NCBI GenBank assembly: GCA_025934735.1
Contig: JAICWP010000006.1
Location: 62,001 to 126,000 of the forward strand
Direction: 5' to 3'
DNA length: 64,000 nucleotides
Source: Terriglobales bacterium
GTDB lineage: Bacteria > Acidobacteriota > Terriglobia > Terriglobales > Acidobacteriaceae
How positions within the stretch are numbered: position 1 is the first letter of the stretch; every line of letters starts with the position of its first letter. The notes below the pieces were generated by a model. It saw only the letters and a program-made list of their open reading frames with translations. It did not search any database and had not been told where the DNA came from. Of this stretch, positions 44,820-54,535 are shown piece after piece. A program made the position numbers and the translations under genes.

Positions 44820-45959
44820 CTAGCGCTTGGAGTCGCCCACTGCACGCGGCGGCAGCGGGTCCATGGCCGATGCCATCGGGGGCGCCCCCAGCGACTCCTG
44901 CGCCTGATAGCCGGAGACAATGCGAGCGTGCGAGATGGCCAGTGACGCCGCCGACATGGTGTGGGGATTCCGCTCCACCGCTCCGTAACGGAAGCCGGTG
45001 GCGATCACCGTGATCTTGAGCTGTTCCTTCATGCTCTCATCCTGCACCGCGCCGAAGATGATGTTAGCGTCATCGTCGGCCGCGCCCTGGATGATCTGGC
45101 AGGCTTCGTTCACTTCCCGCAGGGCCAGCGAACTGGAGCCCGTAATGTTGATCAGCAGCCCGCGTGCTCCGAAGATGCCGCCGTTGTCCAGCAGCGGCGA
45201 GGAAATGGCGCGCTTGGCTGCTTCCGCCGCCCGCCGCTCGCCCGAGGCCACCGCCGTGCCCATCACCGCATAGCCCATGCCTTCCATGGTGGTGCGCACG
45301 TCGGCAAAATCGCGGTTGATAATGCCGGGCACCTGGATGATGTCGGAAATGCCCTGCACCGCCTGGCGCAGCACGTCGTCGGCAACCTTGAAAGACTCGA
45401 AGAAGCCCGCGCCCGTGGCCACGCTCAGCAGCTTTTCATTGGGAATAACGATGACCGTCCCCACCGACTGCATAAGCTCGGCGATTCCCTGCTCCGCCTG
45501 CGCCATGCGCCGCTTGCCTTCGAAGCCGAAGGGCTTGGTGACCACCGCCACCGTGAGCGCGCCCAGTTCGTTGGCCAGCGAGGCCACAATGGGCGCCGCG
45601 CCCGTGCCGGTGCCGCCACCCAGTCCGGCGGTGACGAATACCATGTCCGCGCCCTCGAGCGCGTCTATCAGCTTGTCGGTGTCTTCCAGGGCGGCGCGGC
45701 GGCCCACTTCAGGGTTGGCGCCCGCTCCCAGCCCGTTGCTCAGCTTGCTGCCGATCTGAATTTTCAGGGGCGCCCGAGAGAGCCGCAGCGACTGCAGGTC
45801 GGTGTTGGCCACCAGGAACTCCACGCCTTCCAGGCGCGCCTCGATCATGCGGTTGACGGCGTTCACGCCGCCGCCGCCTACGCCTACCACCTTAATTTTT
45901 GCCGGCGGTTGTGGTCCGTTGTCCAAACCCACCCGAAGTTCCATCACTTTGTCGCTCAT
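44820..45959 (-). CDS. ftsZ: Tubulin-like cell-division GTPase FtsZ, without usual C-terminal peptide
   Basis: A 379-residue FtsZ. The nucleotide-binding motif [15 protein letters not shown] (GGGTGTG 114-120), the [16 protein letters not shown] start and the T7 loop NRDFAD (215-220) are intact, so GTP binding and hydrolysis should work. After the core the tail is short and ends [16 protein letters not shown]. The conserved DIPAFLRR-like peptide that binds FtsA or ZipA is absent, and no frameshifted copy was found downstream. No ftsA, ftsQ or mur genes surround it; it lies between a sugar dehydrogenase and a TonB receptor. It may be a second FtsZ paralogue. Confidence 0.9.
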   Translation of the reverse strand: MSDKVMELRVGLDNGPQPPAKIKVVGVGGGGVNAVNRMIEARLEGVEFLVANTDLQSLRLSRAPLKIQIGSKLSNGLGAGANPEVGRRAALEDTDKLIDALEGADMVFVTAGLGGGTGTGAAPIVASLANELGALTVAVVTKPFGFEGKRRMAQAEQGIAELMQSVGTVIVIPNEKLLSVATGAGFFESFKVADDVLRQAVQGISDIIQVPGIINRDFADVRTTMEGMGYAVMGTAVASGERRAAEAAKRAISSPLLDNGGIFGARGLLINITGSSSLALREVNEACQIIQGAADDDANIIFGAVQDESMKEQLKITVIATGFRYGAVERNPHTMSAASLAISHARIVSGYQAQESLGAPPMASAMDPLPPRAVGDSKR

Positions 45960-46091
45960 AACACCTCTCGCGCGCAAAAGTCAGCGTTTCCTAACTGCAG
46001 CGTAAGTGGTGCAGTGCCCTGGAACAATAAGGTGATATGCGTAGAAGCCGGCCTGCTTTTGTGGAAAAGCGGTACACAATTCGTTTGCCCA

Positions 46092-46125
46092 ATAAAAAAC
46101 CCTGGCCGCCGCGGAGCGGCCAGGG
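46092..46125 (-). terminator. Terminator of the third TonB receptor gene
   Basis: The stem ccctggccg (46100-46108) and cggccaggg (46117-46125) is perfect over nine pairs. On the minus strand it is followed by a run of T (ttttttatt). It lies about 20 bases past the receptor stop and separates that transcript from ftsZ. Confidence 0.85.
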
Positions 46126-46146
46126 CGAGGAGTTGCTAAGCGACTT

Positions 46147-49100
46147 CTAGAAGATGAACTTCAGGCCCAACTGGAGAATGCGCGCGTTGTGCGCGGCACT
46201 GGAATTCAGGAAGTCCGCCTGGCCAATGCACGACGCCCCAGTGTCTCCCGAGCAGTCATAGCCGTTAGTGCCCGAACTGAAGTTCCCGCCAATGCCGCCT
46301 GAACCTCCAGAAATGGGAGCAAAGGCGGTGTGGTTGAAGACGTTGAAGGCTTCCGCGCGGAACTCCAATCCGATCTGTTCGTGGATGACGAAGTGTTTGA
46401 ACAGCGCCATGTCGAAGTTGGTGTAATTGGGGTTACGCAGGAAGTTGCGATTGGTGTTGCCGAAGGTGAGGCCGGTGGGCAATGCGAAAGCCGCCGGATT
46501 GTAATCCAGATACGGCCCTACGCTGCCAAAAGCACCGCCGGTTCCAGCATAGGGATTGCCGATCACGTTCAGGTAGGAACCGGTGCCCACTCCGTTGCCC
46601 ACGCCGGCGCTGTCACCGAAAGAAGCGCCGTTGGTCACACTGAAGGGCGTGCCGGTGTTGTAGGCGATAATGCCGGACCACTGCCATCCACCGAGCACGG
46701 CATGCGTCAAGCCTGAACCGCGGAAGAACGGCAGGTCATAGACGTAGCCGATGTTCAGCACGTGCCGCTGGTCAAAGTTAGAGCTGGCGCGCGCGGAAGA
46801 TGGATTGTAGGAGTTGACGAAGGTTCCGTCGAAACGATCAGAGGAATCATCAATGGAGTGGGCGTAGGTGTAGGCCACGTTTAACTGCAGGCCGCCCATG
46901 CTATGCCGCAACCCGAATTGAAACGCGTGGTAAACGGAGCTGGACAGGTCCTGCAAGCCGCTGATCGTGGAATACCCCAGGAATGGCCGGAAGGCATCGG
47001 CGGCAACATTGCCGCAGGCTATGTTCAGGTTAAGAGCCGCCTGCCCGGTCACGGCTATGCCGGCCGGTGTTTTCATGGTGGCGCAATCGTCGTGACCATT
47101 CGCACCGATTGGCTGGCCAGACGCCAGATATGGATTAGCCGACGCCGCCACCGGGTAGAGCTGGTTGAAGTCCAGTTGTCGCGACAGGTGCGTGCCCTTG
47201 CTGCCGACGTAGGACACGGTGGCCACCGTGTTCTTCACGATCTCATGCTGCACATCCAGGTGCCACTGCTGGACGTACGGCCACTGCGCCTTGGTGGGGA
47301 TGGAGTTGACGCTCAACGGGAAGGCAGGGTTCGTAGCCGTGGGTCCGGCGCTGACGATGCCGTTGTAGCCGCTGGCCGTCTGCACACTTCCCGCCCAGGT
47401 ACTGGCAATATTGGACTGCGTAGCCGCCAGCACGCCAGGAGGCGAATTCTCCAGGGATTCGGTGTTGGCCTCGTTACCGTTGGTCTCCTCCCAGAACATG
47501 CCCCACCCACCGCGAATCGCCCATCTGCCGTTGCCGAAGGGATCGTACGCAAAACCGATCCGTGGCGCGGGGTTAAACAGGTGGCCGGTCATGCAGCCAT
47601 CGGGCACGCCCTTGGTCACGCCGCACTGCACGATGCCGTCGAAAGGATTGGTATTGGGACCGTAGATCAAGGCTCCGCTAGATGGATCCACGCCTGGCGC
47701 GGTTGCGGGATCGTAGAACGCCCGATCAAAGTTGTAGGCTTGATGATTTTTCTCTTTGTAGACACCGAACATGCTGATTCGCAGGCCCAGGTTCAGGGTC
47801 AGCTTGTCGGTCACGCGCCAGTCATCCTGGAAATAAGGTTCGAAGGTCTTTTCCCGGTTGTAGTACTTCACTACGTTTCGCTGCTGCCCGAAGCTGGCAA
47901 TGTTGCCCATCAGCATGTCGGCGAACGGATTGCCGCTGCTTACTGTCTTGTTGCTGCCGTCGAAGGTCAGGAATCCGGGCGTGCCGCCAGGGCCAAGTTC
48001 CCCGCCCAGTTCATTCTTCTGCCGGAAAGCGGAGAAGAAGCCGAACTGCAGGTTGTGGCGGCCTACGATTTTGGTGACGTTATCGCGCAAAGTATAGGTC
48101 GGGTTGGAGTTGTAGGTACCGTTGGGAATGTAACCGGGGTCCTGGCCGAAGTTGAACTGGGAACTGCCGCCGGTCAGGCTAATGCCCGGAATAACCGGGC
48201 CCTGTGGGCTGCTAAACACCCCAAACAGCGTTCCCATATCCATGCCGGCGGGGCGCTTCCAGGCGTTGGGATCGGGGAAGCCGGTATTGAACAGGATGAT
48301 GTGGTCGGTGGTATAGCTGACCACAAATTCGTTCAACAGGGTGGGCGAAGCGGTCGTGTTCAGGCGAGCCACCAGGCTTACGCCCGGGCCGTCGAAGTTC
48401 GTACCGATGGTGGGAAAATCGCCGGCATTGGTCCACAGCGGGGTAGCCGTCTGCGTATTCCAGGAATCGTGAATGTAGTGGAAGCTCAAGCGGTTCTTGG
48501 AGTTGATGTTCTCGTCAATGCGCAGCAGTTCTTCGCGCCAGTTGGTGGGCTGCACCGGCGAGAGCACAAAATTACTGCCTGAATTCGCTGCCGGCACCAG
48601 ATTCTGCACCAGCAGCGCGCCGTTCGTATTGACCGGCACCTGGTTGTTAGGAAAGTAGCCGCCGCCCACAATGGGTATATGGGGGCAATCCGGGAAGAGC
48701 GTCGTATTTACGGGGGTGCCCGGCGCCGCGGGACATACAGCGGAGAAATTGCCCGCCCGCTCGAGATCGGTCGGCACCGGAGTGTTGAAGTTCTGGCCCG
48801 GCACCCGCTCCTTGCGCCATTCCTGCGACCAGAAGAAGAAGGTTTTGTCCTTGTTCGTGTTGTACACGCCCGGAATGTAAACCGGACCGCCGACCGTGTA
48901 CCCGTAATCGTTCTTCTTGTATGGCGGGACGGTTTGCTGGAAGTAGTTGCGGGCGTTGAAGGCATCGTTGCGGACGAACTCGTAAACGTTCCCGTGGAAG
49001 GAGCTGGTGCCCGACTTGATTTCGGTTTCAACCGTACCCGAGCCGTTGCGGCCGTACTGGGCGCCGTAGTTGGAAGTGAGCACGCGGGTCTCGGCGATGG

Positions 49101-49749
49101 CGTCAATACTCGGATAGACGTTCAGCGTGGAGTTGCTGCCGTTATCCATGTTGTCGCCGCCGTCCAGTTCCCAGTTGTTGTACTCGACGCGGCCGCCGTT
49201 GATGCTGAAGCTGACGTTGCCGTAAACACCGACGGTGCCCTCATCCTGCCCGGTCTGGTTGCTGACGCCCGGCACCAGGGTGGCCAACTGGGTAAAGTTG
49301 CGCCCGTTCAACTGGAGCTGGGTAATTTCCTTGCCCGTAACCGTGCCCGCCAAATCAGAAGACTGGGTCTCCGGAGCCACGGCCGAGCCTTGCACCGTGA
49401 TCTCGGTGGCTGTCGCCCCAACCTGCAGGGTGGCGTCCTGGCGCAACTTCTGGCCGATGCGCAGGGCAAGCGCCTTGGCCTGGTATTTCTTAAAACCGGG
49501 CGCTTCCACGGAGACGTCGTAAGTGCCGCCCGGCAGACCTCCCACCAGCCAATCGCCACCGGAGTTAGTCGTCGTCGGGCGCACAATGCCTTGCGACTTG
49601 TTGCTCACCGTCACCGTGGCATTGGGAACGGAGGCTCCGGAGGAATCATGTACCGTGCCCGTGATCTGGCCGGTATCCTGCGCCAACATGGTTAGAGAGA
49701 AAACTAGGACGGCGATTAAGATCGCAACCCACCGCAGATTGACTTTCAT
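46147..49749 (-). CDS. Oar-like TonB-dependent receptor, third of three
   Basis: A 1200-residue outer-membrane receptor. After the signal peptide come a carboxypeptidase-regulatory-like domain (GQITGTVHDSSGASVPNATV; WLVGGLPGGTYDVSV), a plug ([38 protein letters not shown]) and a long barrel that ends LQLGLKFIF. It closely resembles the receptor at 19635 in motifs and order. Unlike the first two it has no winged-helix propeller partner upstream; about 280 bases separate it from the cytochrome gene. A terminator follows its stop. Ligand unknown. Confidence 0.92.
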   Translation of the reverse strand: MKVNLRWVAILIAVLVFSLTMLAQDTGQITGTVHDSSGASVPNATVTVSNKSQGIVRPTTTNSGGDWLVGGLPGGTYDVSVEAPGFKKYQAKALALRIGQKLRQDATLQVGATATEITVQGSAVAPETQSSDLAGTVTGKEITQLQLNGRNFTQLATLVPGVSNQTGQDEGTVGVYGNVSFSINGGRVEYNNWELDGGDNMDNGSNSTLNVYPSIDAIAETRVLTSNYGAQYGRNGSGTVETEIKSGTSSFHGNVYEFVRNDAFNARNYFQQTVPPYKKNDYGYTVGGPVYIPGVYNTNKDKTFFFWSQEWRKERVPGQNFNTPVPTDLERAGNFSAVCPAAPGTPVNTTLFPDCPHIPIVGGGYFPNNQVPVNTNGALLVQNLVPAANSGSNFVLSPVQPTNWREELLRIDENINSKNRLSFHYIHDSWNTQTATPLWTNAGDFPTIGTNFDGPGVSLVARLNTTASPTLLNEFVVSYTTDHIILFNTGFPDPNAWKRPAGMDMGTLFGVFSSPQGPVIPGISLTGGSSQFNFGQDPGYIPNGTYNSNPTYTLRDNVTKIVGRHNLQFGFFSAFRQKNELGGELGPGGTPGFLTFDGSNKTVSSGNPFADMLMGNIASFGQQRNVVKYYNREKTFEPYFQDDWRVTDKLTLNLGLRISMFGVYKEKNHQAYNFDRAFYDPATAPGVDPSSGALIYGPNTNPFDGIVQCGVTKGVPDGCMTGHLFNPAPRIGFAYDPFGNGRWAIRGGWGMFWEETNGNEANTESLENSPPGVLAATQSNIASTWAGSVQTASGYNGIVSAGPTATNPAFPLSVNSIPTKAQWPYVQQWHLDVQHEIVKNTVATVSYVGSKGTHLSRQLDFNQLYPVAASANPYLASGQPIGANGHDDCATMKTPAGIAVTGQAALNLNIACGNVAADAFRPFLGYSTISGLQDLSSSVYHAFQFGLRHSMGGLQLNVAYTYAHSIDDSSDRFDGTFVNSYNPSSARASSNFDQRHVLNIGYVYDLPFFRGSGLTHAVLGGWQWSGIIAYNTGTPFSVTNGASFGDSAGVGNGVGTGSYLNVIGNPYAGTGGAFGSVGPYLDYNPAAFALPTGLTFGNTNRNFLRNPNYTNFDMALFKHFVIHEQIGLEFRAEAFNVFNHTAFAPISGGSGGIGGNFSSGTNGYDCSGDTGASCIGQADFLNSSAAHNARILQLGLKFIF

Positions 49750-50027
49750 GCCGCGACTCCTTTACGGCGCTAGCGCCGGTGTGAAACAACGTCTGGCTTG
49801 CCCTTAAGACACGGATTCAGCTTTTAGGTGGCAATCCGTAAGCCACTGTACAGCGGGAGGGTAACGAGACAGGTGATTGTCGCTACAGCCTTTCGCATCA
49901 ACGACTTTCGCTGCTACCGTACGTGAGGACGCACGGACTAGTATGAATCTACTATCCGAGATTTCATACCAAGACCCCTCGCTATATGAATTATGGGAGA
50001 GTGCCCGACGAGCATCTTTCGTCGCAG
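49750..50027. other. Upstream region of the third receptor gene
   Basis: About 280 bases between the receptor start and the end of the cytochrome gene. The minus-strand leader of the receptor contains GGAGTCG near its start. I cannot locate promoter boxes or repeats, and small frames here have no support. Confidence 0.4.
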
Positions 50028-51185
50028 CTAATCCGGGTATGGTTGGCCCTTGCGCACGATGCGAATCCAATGGTCGGTGAATTTGAAGTAGATACCGGGA
50101 ATTTCTACCTTGGGCATATGGCAGCTCACGCAGTTACTGCTGGCCACCGGACAGGCGTGGGCGGGGTGCTCCGAGGTGGTTTTCAACCCATGGCTTGCAT
50201 GACAGTTCAGGCAGTGCGGATCGTAGGCCGCCATGTCGCTCATCAGCGGCTTGTGGGGATCATGGCAGTTCAGGCAAGTGATACGGTCCTGCCGGTTGCG
50301 AAAGCACGCACTTCTTTCCAACCGGTAAGCTTGAAACCGCACGTTGAAAACGCCGCCGCCATTTTGCAGGATGGTGTCCCACAGGGTCCGGTGACAAGCC
50401 CCGCAGAATTCTACCTGATCAAGGGAGTTCAACTGGGCAGGGTTAAATATTGACTTGGCGCCTTCCTCTACCTTCCCCGCCTTCATCGCGGCTACATGCT
50501 TGGCGCCAGGCCCGTGGCAGGCCTCGCAGGTAACGCCCGGGATCAGCAAGTCGGGGCGAAACTGATTGCTCGTGGTAGAGGCGGTGGTGTGGCATCCGAA
50601 ACAGGCTCTCCCCTCCGGCGGCTCAATGCGCCGGCCGAGCGCCTCGCCCAAGTTCAGGCCTCCTTCTGATCCCAGGGCAAAGCCTGGCTTCTGCAATCCG
50701 CCGAAAAAACTGACACTGCTCTCGTAAAACGTACCATCTTGTTCAAAGAAATAGGCTTGACCCACCTTGCCAACTCCGAATTCCCAGCTCAGTGGAACGG
50801 AAAGCGAGTGCCCCCCATCGGACACCGAATACAGTACAGTTCCGTCCTTCGGCTCAATGGTGTAGGTGTAATTGCCGGAGTGGAAGCTTAGGCGGCCGTA
50901 AACCCGCAGTACATCGGAATCCGTGGGCGCGGTGGCGGCGCGGGCCATGGCCGTGGACTTCTGCAGCGCCGCGCGTGCGGAGTGACACTCCCCGCAAACC
51001 GCCGGACCCACATATTCCTCCCGCCCCGGCGTTCCCGTGGTGGGCCACCAGGCTCGGGATTGCACCCGGTCCGGGGTGGCCATCATTCCTGGTAATTGCG
51101 CCCATGATTTACACGATACCGCCAGCCACATGGCTACGAAGAGACCCAGGCGCCTTCTCGCCGTTCCGCGGAGCTTGATCAACAT
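50028..51185 (-). CDS. Heptaheme cytochrome c, exported
   Basis: A 385-residue exported multiheme cytochrome. The start at 51185 (MLIKLRGTARRRLGLF) gives a signal peptide; an upstream start at 51272 would precede it with a non-signal stretch. Seven CxxCH sites are present: CGECH, CFGCH, CEACH, CGACH, CLNCH twice and CVSCH, with extra histidines for axial ligands. The layout resembles cytochrome c554/DmsE-type proteins that relay periplasmic electrons. It is divergent from a TPR gene, 121 bases apart, a pairing common for such cytochromes. Electron partners unknown. Confidence 0.88.
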   Translation of the reverse strand: MLIKLRGTARRRLGLFVAMWLAVSCKSWAQLPGMMATPDRVQSRAWWPTTGTPGREEYVGPAVCGECHSARAALQKSTAMARAATAPTDSDVLRVYGRLSFHSGNYTYTIEPKDGTVLYSVSDGGHSLSVPLSWEFGVGKVGQAYFFEQDGTFYESSVSFFGGLQKPGFALGSEGGLNLGEALGRRIEPPEGRACFGCHTTASTTSNQFRPDLLIPGVTCEACHGPGAKHVAAMKAGKVEEGAKSIFNPAQLNSLDQVEFCGACHRTLWDTILQNGGGVFNVRFQAYRLERSACFRNRQDRITCLNCHDPHKPLMSDMAAYDPHCLNCHASHGLKTTSEHPAHACPVASSNCVSCHMPKVEIPGIYFKFTDHWIRIVRKGQPYPD

Positions 51186-51306
51186 AAGCCACCCCTGAAC
51201 GCCTGACCAAGGCTCTAATTCAGACTCCAGAGCGGCTGCCGGGTTACGCCAAGCTTGACGGTGCGGTTGCACCTCCTAGTATTCTTTTCACGGGTTCTCA
51301 TCAATC

Positions 51307-52488
51307 ATGCTGGTCTTTGCTTTGTTGCTGGCGCTCCACACGCTCTCTTTGGGCGCAGCAGGAAACCTCACTCCCGGCGCCCAGTCAAGCAGCGTGCGTG
51401 ACATCTACCTCAGCGGGGAAAAAGCGCTGCAGGCGGGTGACCTGAAGAGCGCGGAGAAGGCTTTTCGCGAAGTGCGGGCGCGCCAACCCCAAGACCCGGG
51501 CGCCAACGCCAACCTGGGCGTGGTCTACATGCGGAGACAGCAGTGGAGCCTCGCGCTGCGTTACCTGAAGGCGGCGGAGCGCCTCGCGCCTTCCCTCGGC
51601 GGAATTCGCCTGAACATTGGCCTGGTTTATTACCGCCAGGCTCAGTATTCCGCCGCCATCGCTCCCTTCGCCGCGGCCGTCCACCAAGAACCCAAGTTGC
51701 TGCAGGCACGGTATTTGCTGGGGCTGTGCTACTTCTTTACCGGGGACTATGCGCGCACCGTGGCCACGCTCGATCCGGTGTGGGCGCAAGAGACGTACAA
51801 CCTCAACTACCTCTACGTGCTAGGCATAGCGGCGCACAACGCCAAGCGCCCCGAGGTGGAGCAACGGGCTCTGGGGCGGCTGGTGGAAATTGGCGGCAAC
51901 ACGCCGGAGTTTCACCTGATCATGGGCAAGGCCCACCTCAACCGGCAAGAGGATGATGAGGCCATCCAGGAGCTGAACCAAGCGGCGCAGGGCGATCCCA
52001 AGCTGCCCTTTGTCCATTACAACCTGGGCATGGCCTACATGCACAAGCAGCAGTACGACAATGCGCGCAACGAATTCCTGAAGGACATCGCGGTCGAGCC
52101 GGATGTGGCCCTCAACTATGACCAACTGGGCCATGCTTACGAGTCTTTGGGCCAGGACGAACCGGCGGAGCAGAATTTCCAGCAGGCAGTCAAGCTGGAC
52201 CCGAAGCTGGCCAGCTCCTACATGGGTTTAGCCAAAATTTACCAGAAGCAGGAGAAGTATCCTCAGGCGCTGCAGGCGCTGAACGCGGCCCAGAAGTTGG
52301 CGCCGAAGGCGGCCCGTATTCACTATTTGAAAGGGCAGGTGTTCCGGCGCATGGGCAAACTGCAACAAGCCAAGTTGGAACTGGATACTGCCACCCGCCT
52401 GATGAATGCTATGCGCAATAAACGGGAACAGCAGTTAAGTGGCGAGGGCACCGCCGATCCTCAACTGGCGAAAGAGCCGCCGCAGTAG
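51307..52488 (+). CDS. Exported TPR-repeat protein
   Basis: A 393-residue protein with a signal peptide (MLVFALLLALHTLSLGAA) followed by nine or ten TPR units covering about 30-370, for example DPGANANLGVVYMRRQQWSLALRYL, then LPFVHYNLGMAYMHKQQ and ARIHYLKGQVFRRMGKLQQA. Such periplasmic TPR proteins are scaffolds. It is divergent from the heptaheme cytochrome gene and may share its regulatory region. I infer a link to assembly or docking of that cytochrome; there is no direct proof. Confidence 0.85.
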   Translation: MLVFALLLALHTLSLGAAGNLTPGAQSSSVRDIYLSGEKALQAGDLKSAEKAFREVRARQPQDPGANANLGVVYMRRQQWSLALRYLKAAERLAPSLGGIRLNIGLVYYRQAQYSAAIAPFAAAVHQEPKLLQARYLLGLCYFFTGDYARTVATLDPVWAQETYNLNYLYVLGIAAHNAKRPEVEQRALGRLVEIGGNTPEFHLIMGKAHLNRQEDDEAIQELNQAAQGDPKLPFVHYNLGMAYMHKQQYDNARNEFLKDIAVEPDVALNYDQLGHAYESLGQDEPAEQNFQQAVKLDPKLASSYMGLAKIYQKQEKYPQALQALNAAQKLAPKAARIHYLKGQVFRRMGKLQQAKLELDTATRLMNAMRNKREQQLSGEGTADPQLAKEPPQ

Positions 52489-53048
52489 CCTCTTGGGCTT
52501 CGGTCGGGCGCCGGATGGGTCTATTGACTTGTGGCGGGAAAGGGCGCAAAAATTGAAGCCGGTGCCGGGAAAATTCAAAGTCGTGCTGGCGCTGTTGTTG
52601 GCTACCATAGTGGCGGTGGTCTTGGTTTCCCCCGCCGTCAACATGGAGCCGACTGCCGTACATGCCTGGGGTAGCGCCCGCAACTTAGTGGCGCCCCTGT
52701 GCACTGCAATCAGCACCGCCTTAATAAGCCTCCTCCCCGACACGCGAGTGTTGTTCCTGCCCATAGCTACCTCCGCTTCTCCCGGGGCCGCCGACCTAGT
52801 GGCGCTCAACTGCACTCGTCTTTGCTAGCCAAAACGCGCTCTTTCCACACTCAGGTTGCCGGTTGGCCAGCGGGCTATCGGCGGGCTTAGTCATTGGGAT
52901 TCGGACTTAAACAGGCCTTCGGATCTCCTGAAAAGTCCGCGCGAGTTCGTGGCTGGGCCGGCAGTGCAAGGGCATTCCCACGCTCGGGAGCGCGGCTCGA
53001 GAAGCGATGGCGCCCCCACCAGCCAAATCACGAAGGAGATTGAGAAAC
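52489..53048. other. Intergenic stretch between TPR and Rnk-like genes
   Basis: About 560 bases. It holds the doubtful exported protein at 52562-52828. The remaining 220 bases before the Rnk-like gene show an AAGGAG site at 53032-53037 and nothing else I recognise. Confidence 0.4.
52562..52828 (+). CDS. Possible small exported protein
   Basis: An 88-codon frame. From a GTG at 52562 (a TTG at 52553 is an alternative) it starts with VPGKFKVVLALLLATIVAVVLVSP, a convincing signal/membrane segment, followed by NMEPTAVHAWGSARNLVAPL and a second moderately hydrophobic stretch ending in LNCTRLC. No family is known to me. Ribosome-binding site weak. It lies 74 bases after the TPR gene, same strand. 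Confidence 0.42.
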   Translation: MPGKFKVVLALLLATIVAVVLVSPAVNMEPTAVHAWGSARNLVAPLCTAISTALISLLPDTRVLFLPIATSASPGAADLVALNCTRLC

Positions 53049-53465
53049 ATGTCTATGCGCACGATTCTGATATCGAAATCCGACCTGGAACGGCTTAAAT
53101 CACTGCTGGCTTCGGCCAGAAAATTTTTGCGAAATTGCGGCCCGGAACATCTCACCGCCCTGGAAGAAGAACTGCAGCAAGCGGAGGTAACCAAAGAGGA
53201 GAAGATTCCTGCCAACGTCATCACCATCAACCGGCGGGCGGTTGTGCTGGATCTGGACGCGGGAAAGAAACTTGAATACGTTCTGGTGTTTCCGCGGGAT
53301 GCTGACGTGGCCAAGGGAAGAATCTCGGTGCTGGCCCCCATTGGGGCGGCCATGCTGGGCGGCCGGGTGGGGGAGATCATCCAGGGGCGCGTCCCGGACG
53401 GCATACGCCGCTTTAAGATCGAGGAGGTGCAGCGCAGAGCTGAGACCCAGGGTGCGGTGGCCTAG
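53049..53465 (+). CDS. Rnk/GreA-family C-terminal-domain protein
   Basis: A 138-residue protein of the Rnk / transcript-cleavage-factor (GreA C-terminal) family. A short N-terminal helical region (SKSDLERLKSLLASARKF) precedes the FKBP-like domain: EKIPANVITINRRAVVLDLDAGKKLEYVLVFPRDAD, then VLAPIGAAMLGGRVGEII. Rnk-type proteins bind RNA polymerase without the long GreA cleavage coiled coil. The ATG at 53049 follows AAGGAG by 11 bases; the frame can be extended upstream to 53007 but without support. Followed by a hairpin. Function in this organism is inferred. Confidence 0.85.
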   Translation: MSMRTILISKSDLERLKSLLASARKFLRNCGPEHLTALEEELQQAEVTKEEKIPANVITINRRAVVLDLDAGKKLEYVLVFPRDADVAKGRISVLAPIGAAMLGGRVGEIIQGRVPDGIRRFKIEEVQRRAETQGAVA

Positions 53466-53482
53466 CCTAGGGAAAGTCCGGG

Positions 53483-53520
53483 GGCGGCGGGCCAAATAAT
53501 CGGCCTGCCGCCGTCTAACT
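53483..53520 (+). terminator. Hairpin terminator of the Rnk-like gene
   Basis: The inverted arms ggcggcgggcc (53483-53493) and ggcctgccgcc (53502-53512), with one mismatch, are followed by gtctaactctttc. It lies 18 bases after the stop. Confidence 0.65.
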
Positions 53521-53542
53521 CTTTCGAATCTGGCGGGGGCGA

Positions 53543-54406
53543 TCAGGCGGCCGCGATGCGGCGAATCAAATCTTCCTGCTGAGACTTGCTTTCGGCGCCG
53601 ATGGTGAACGCGTCCAGCACGCCCAGCGACAATGCGTATTTCAGCGCCTCATCCTGGCGGCTGCTTAGGTCTCCCTGGCCGAGAATTTTCATGCCCACGA
53701 CCGCCTTGCCCGCCGCTTTCATGGAACGCAGCAGGTTCAAAACCGCCTGGGGATCGGCGTCCATGTGCGAGCCGATGGGATTGACGCGCACCAGGTCCAC
53801 CTCCACCCAAGGCGACTGCGCGGCCGCGCGCAAAGCGCCGATGGTGTGGCAGGAGCAGCCGTGGGCACGGATAATCCCCTTCTCTTTGGCCTCGGATAGC
53901 ACGTCCATTACGCGGCGGTAGCGCTTGGTCCAGTCGGTATCGCTCAGGCAATGCATCAGAAAAATATCAATGTAGTCAGTGCCCAGTTCGCGGCGAAAGC
54001 GGTCCAGGTCGGCGCGCATGGCCGCCGGTTCGCGCGACCAGGATTTGGTCAGCACCGTAACCTTGTCGCGGGGCACGTGCTTGAGCGCCTCCGCCACGTG
54101 AGGGTGGGTACCGTAAGCGTCGGCGGTATCGAAAAAGAGCAGACCGTGGTCGTACCCGTTGAGCAGCAGCCGGGACAAGCCTTGCACTCCCAGAGCGCTC
54201 TGATTGGAGTGGTGGCCGAAGCCAACCGTGCCGGTGCCCATGGCCAGGCGGCTGGTGCGAATGCCGGTTTTGCCCAGCAGCACCGTATCGGCAGCACTGA
54301 ACTTGCGCGGCAGGCTGGGCGCGAGGCTTGCGGGTAGGACTTTGGCGCCTGCCCAAGCCGCTGCCAGTCCCCAACTGGCGCCGATGAGGAACTCTCTGCG
54401 CTTCAT
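53543..54406 (-). CDS. Tat-exported aldo/keto reductase
   Basis: A 287-residue NAD(P)-dependent aldo/keto reductase family protein. The N terminus is a twin-arginine signal (MKRREFLIGASWGLAAAWAG), so the folded cofactor-bound protein is probably exported. The AKR catalytic set is visible: FFDTADAYG (Asp and Tyr), VLTKSW (Lys), LMHCLSD (His). The strand AFTIGAESKSQQEDLI near the end is the cofactor-binding motif. It converges with the Rnk-like gene. Substrate unknown; short for the family at the C terminus but complete in motif. Confidence 0.88.
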   Translation of the reverse strand: MKRREFLIGASWGLAAAWAGAKVLPASLAPSLPRKFSAADTVLLGKTGIRTSRLAMGTGTVGFGHHSNQSALGVQGLSRLLLNGYDHGLLFFDTADAYGTHPHVAEALKHVPRDKVTVLTKSWSREPAAMRADLDRFRRELGTDYIDIFLMHCLSDTDWTKRYRRVMDVLSEAKEKGIIRAHGCSCHTIGALRAAAQSPWVEVDLVRVNPIGSHMDADPQAVLNLLRSMKAAGKAVVGMKILGQGDLSSRQDEALKYALSLGVLDAFTIGAESKSQQEDLIRRIAAA

Positions 54407-54535
54407 AATGCCTCCTCGCGGCGGGCAGGCCGCACCTCAGAAGACGAATTTTGACACGATTTGGTAGCGAAAGTCGGTGATTTACCCCTTTTGATTTTGC
54501 CGGCTTCGTCCGGCCGGCTGATACCATGATGGCCA

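Noticed and set aside
46903-48582. Long plus-strand open frame opposite the third TonB receptor
   Set aside because: It is the antisense of a receptor whose protein has clear family motifs from end to end; the antisense product shows no domain and results from G+C-rich codon structure. Similar antisense frames at 42939-44279 and 36400-37509 were rejected for the same reason.
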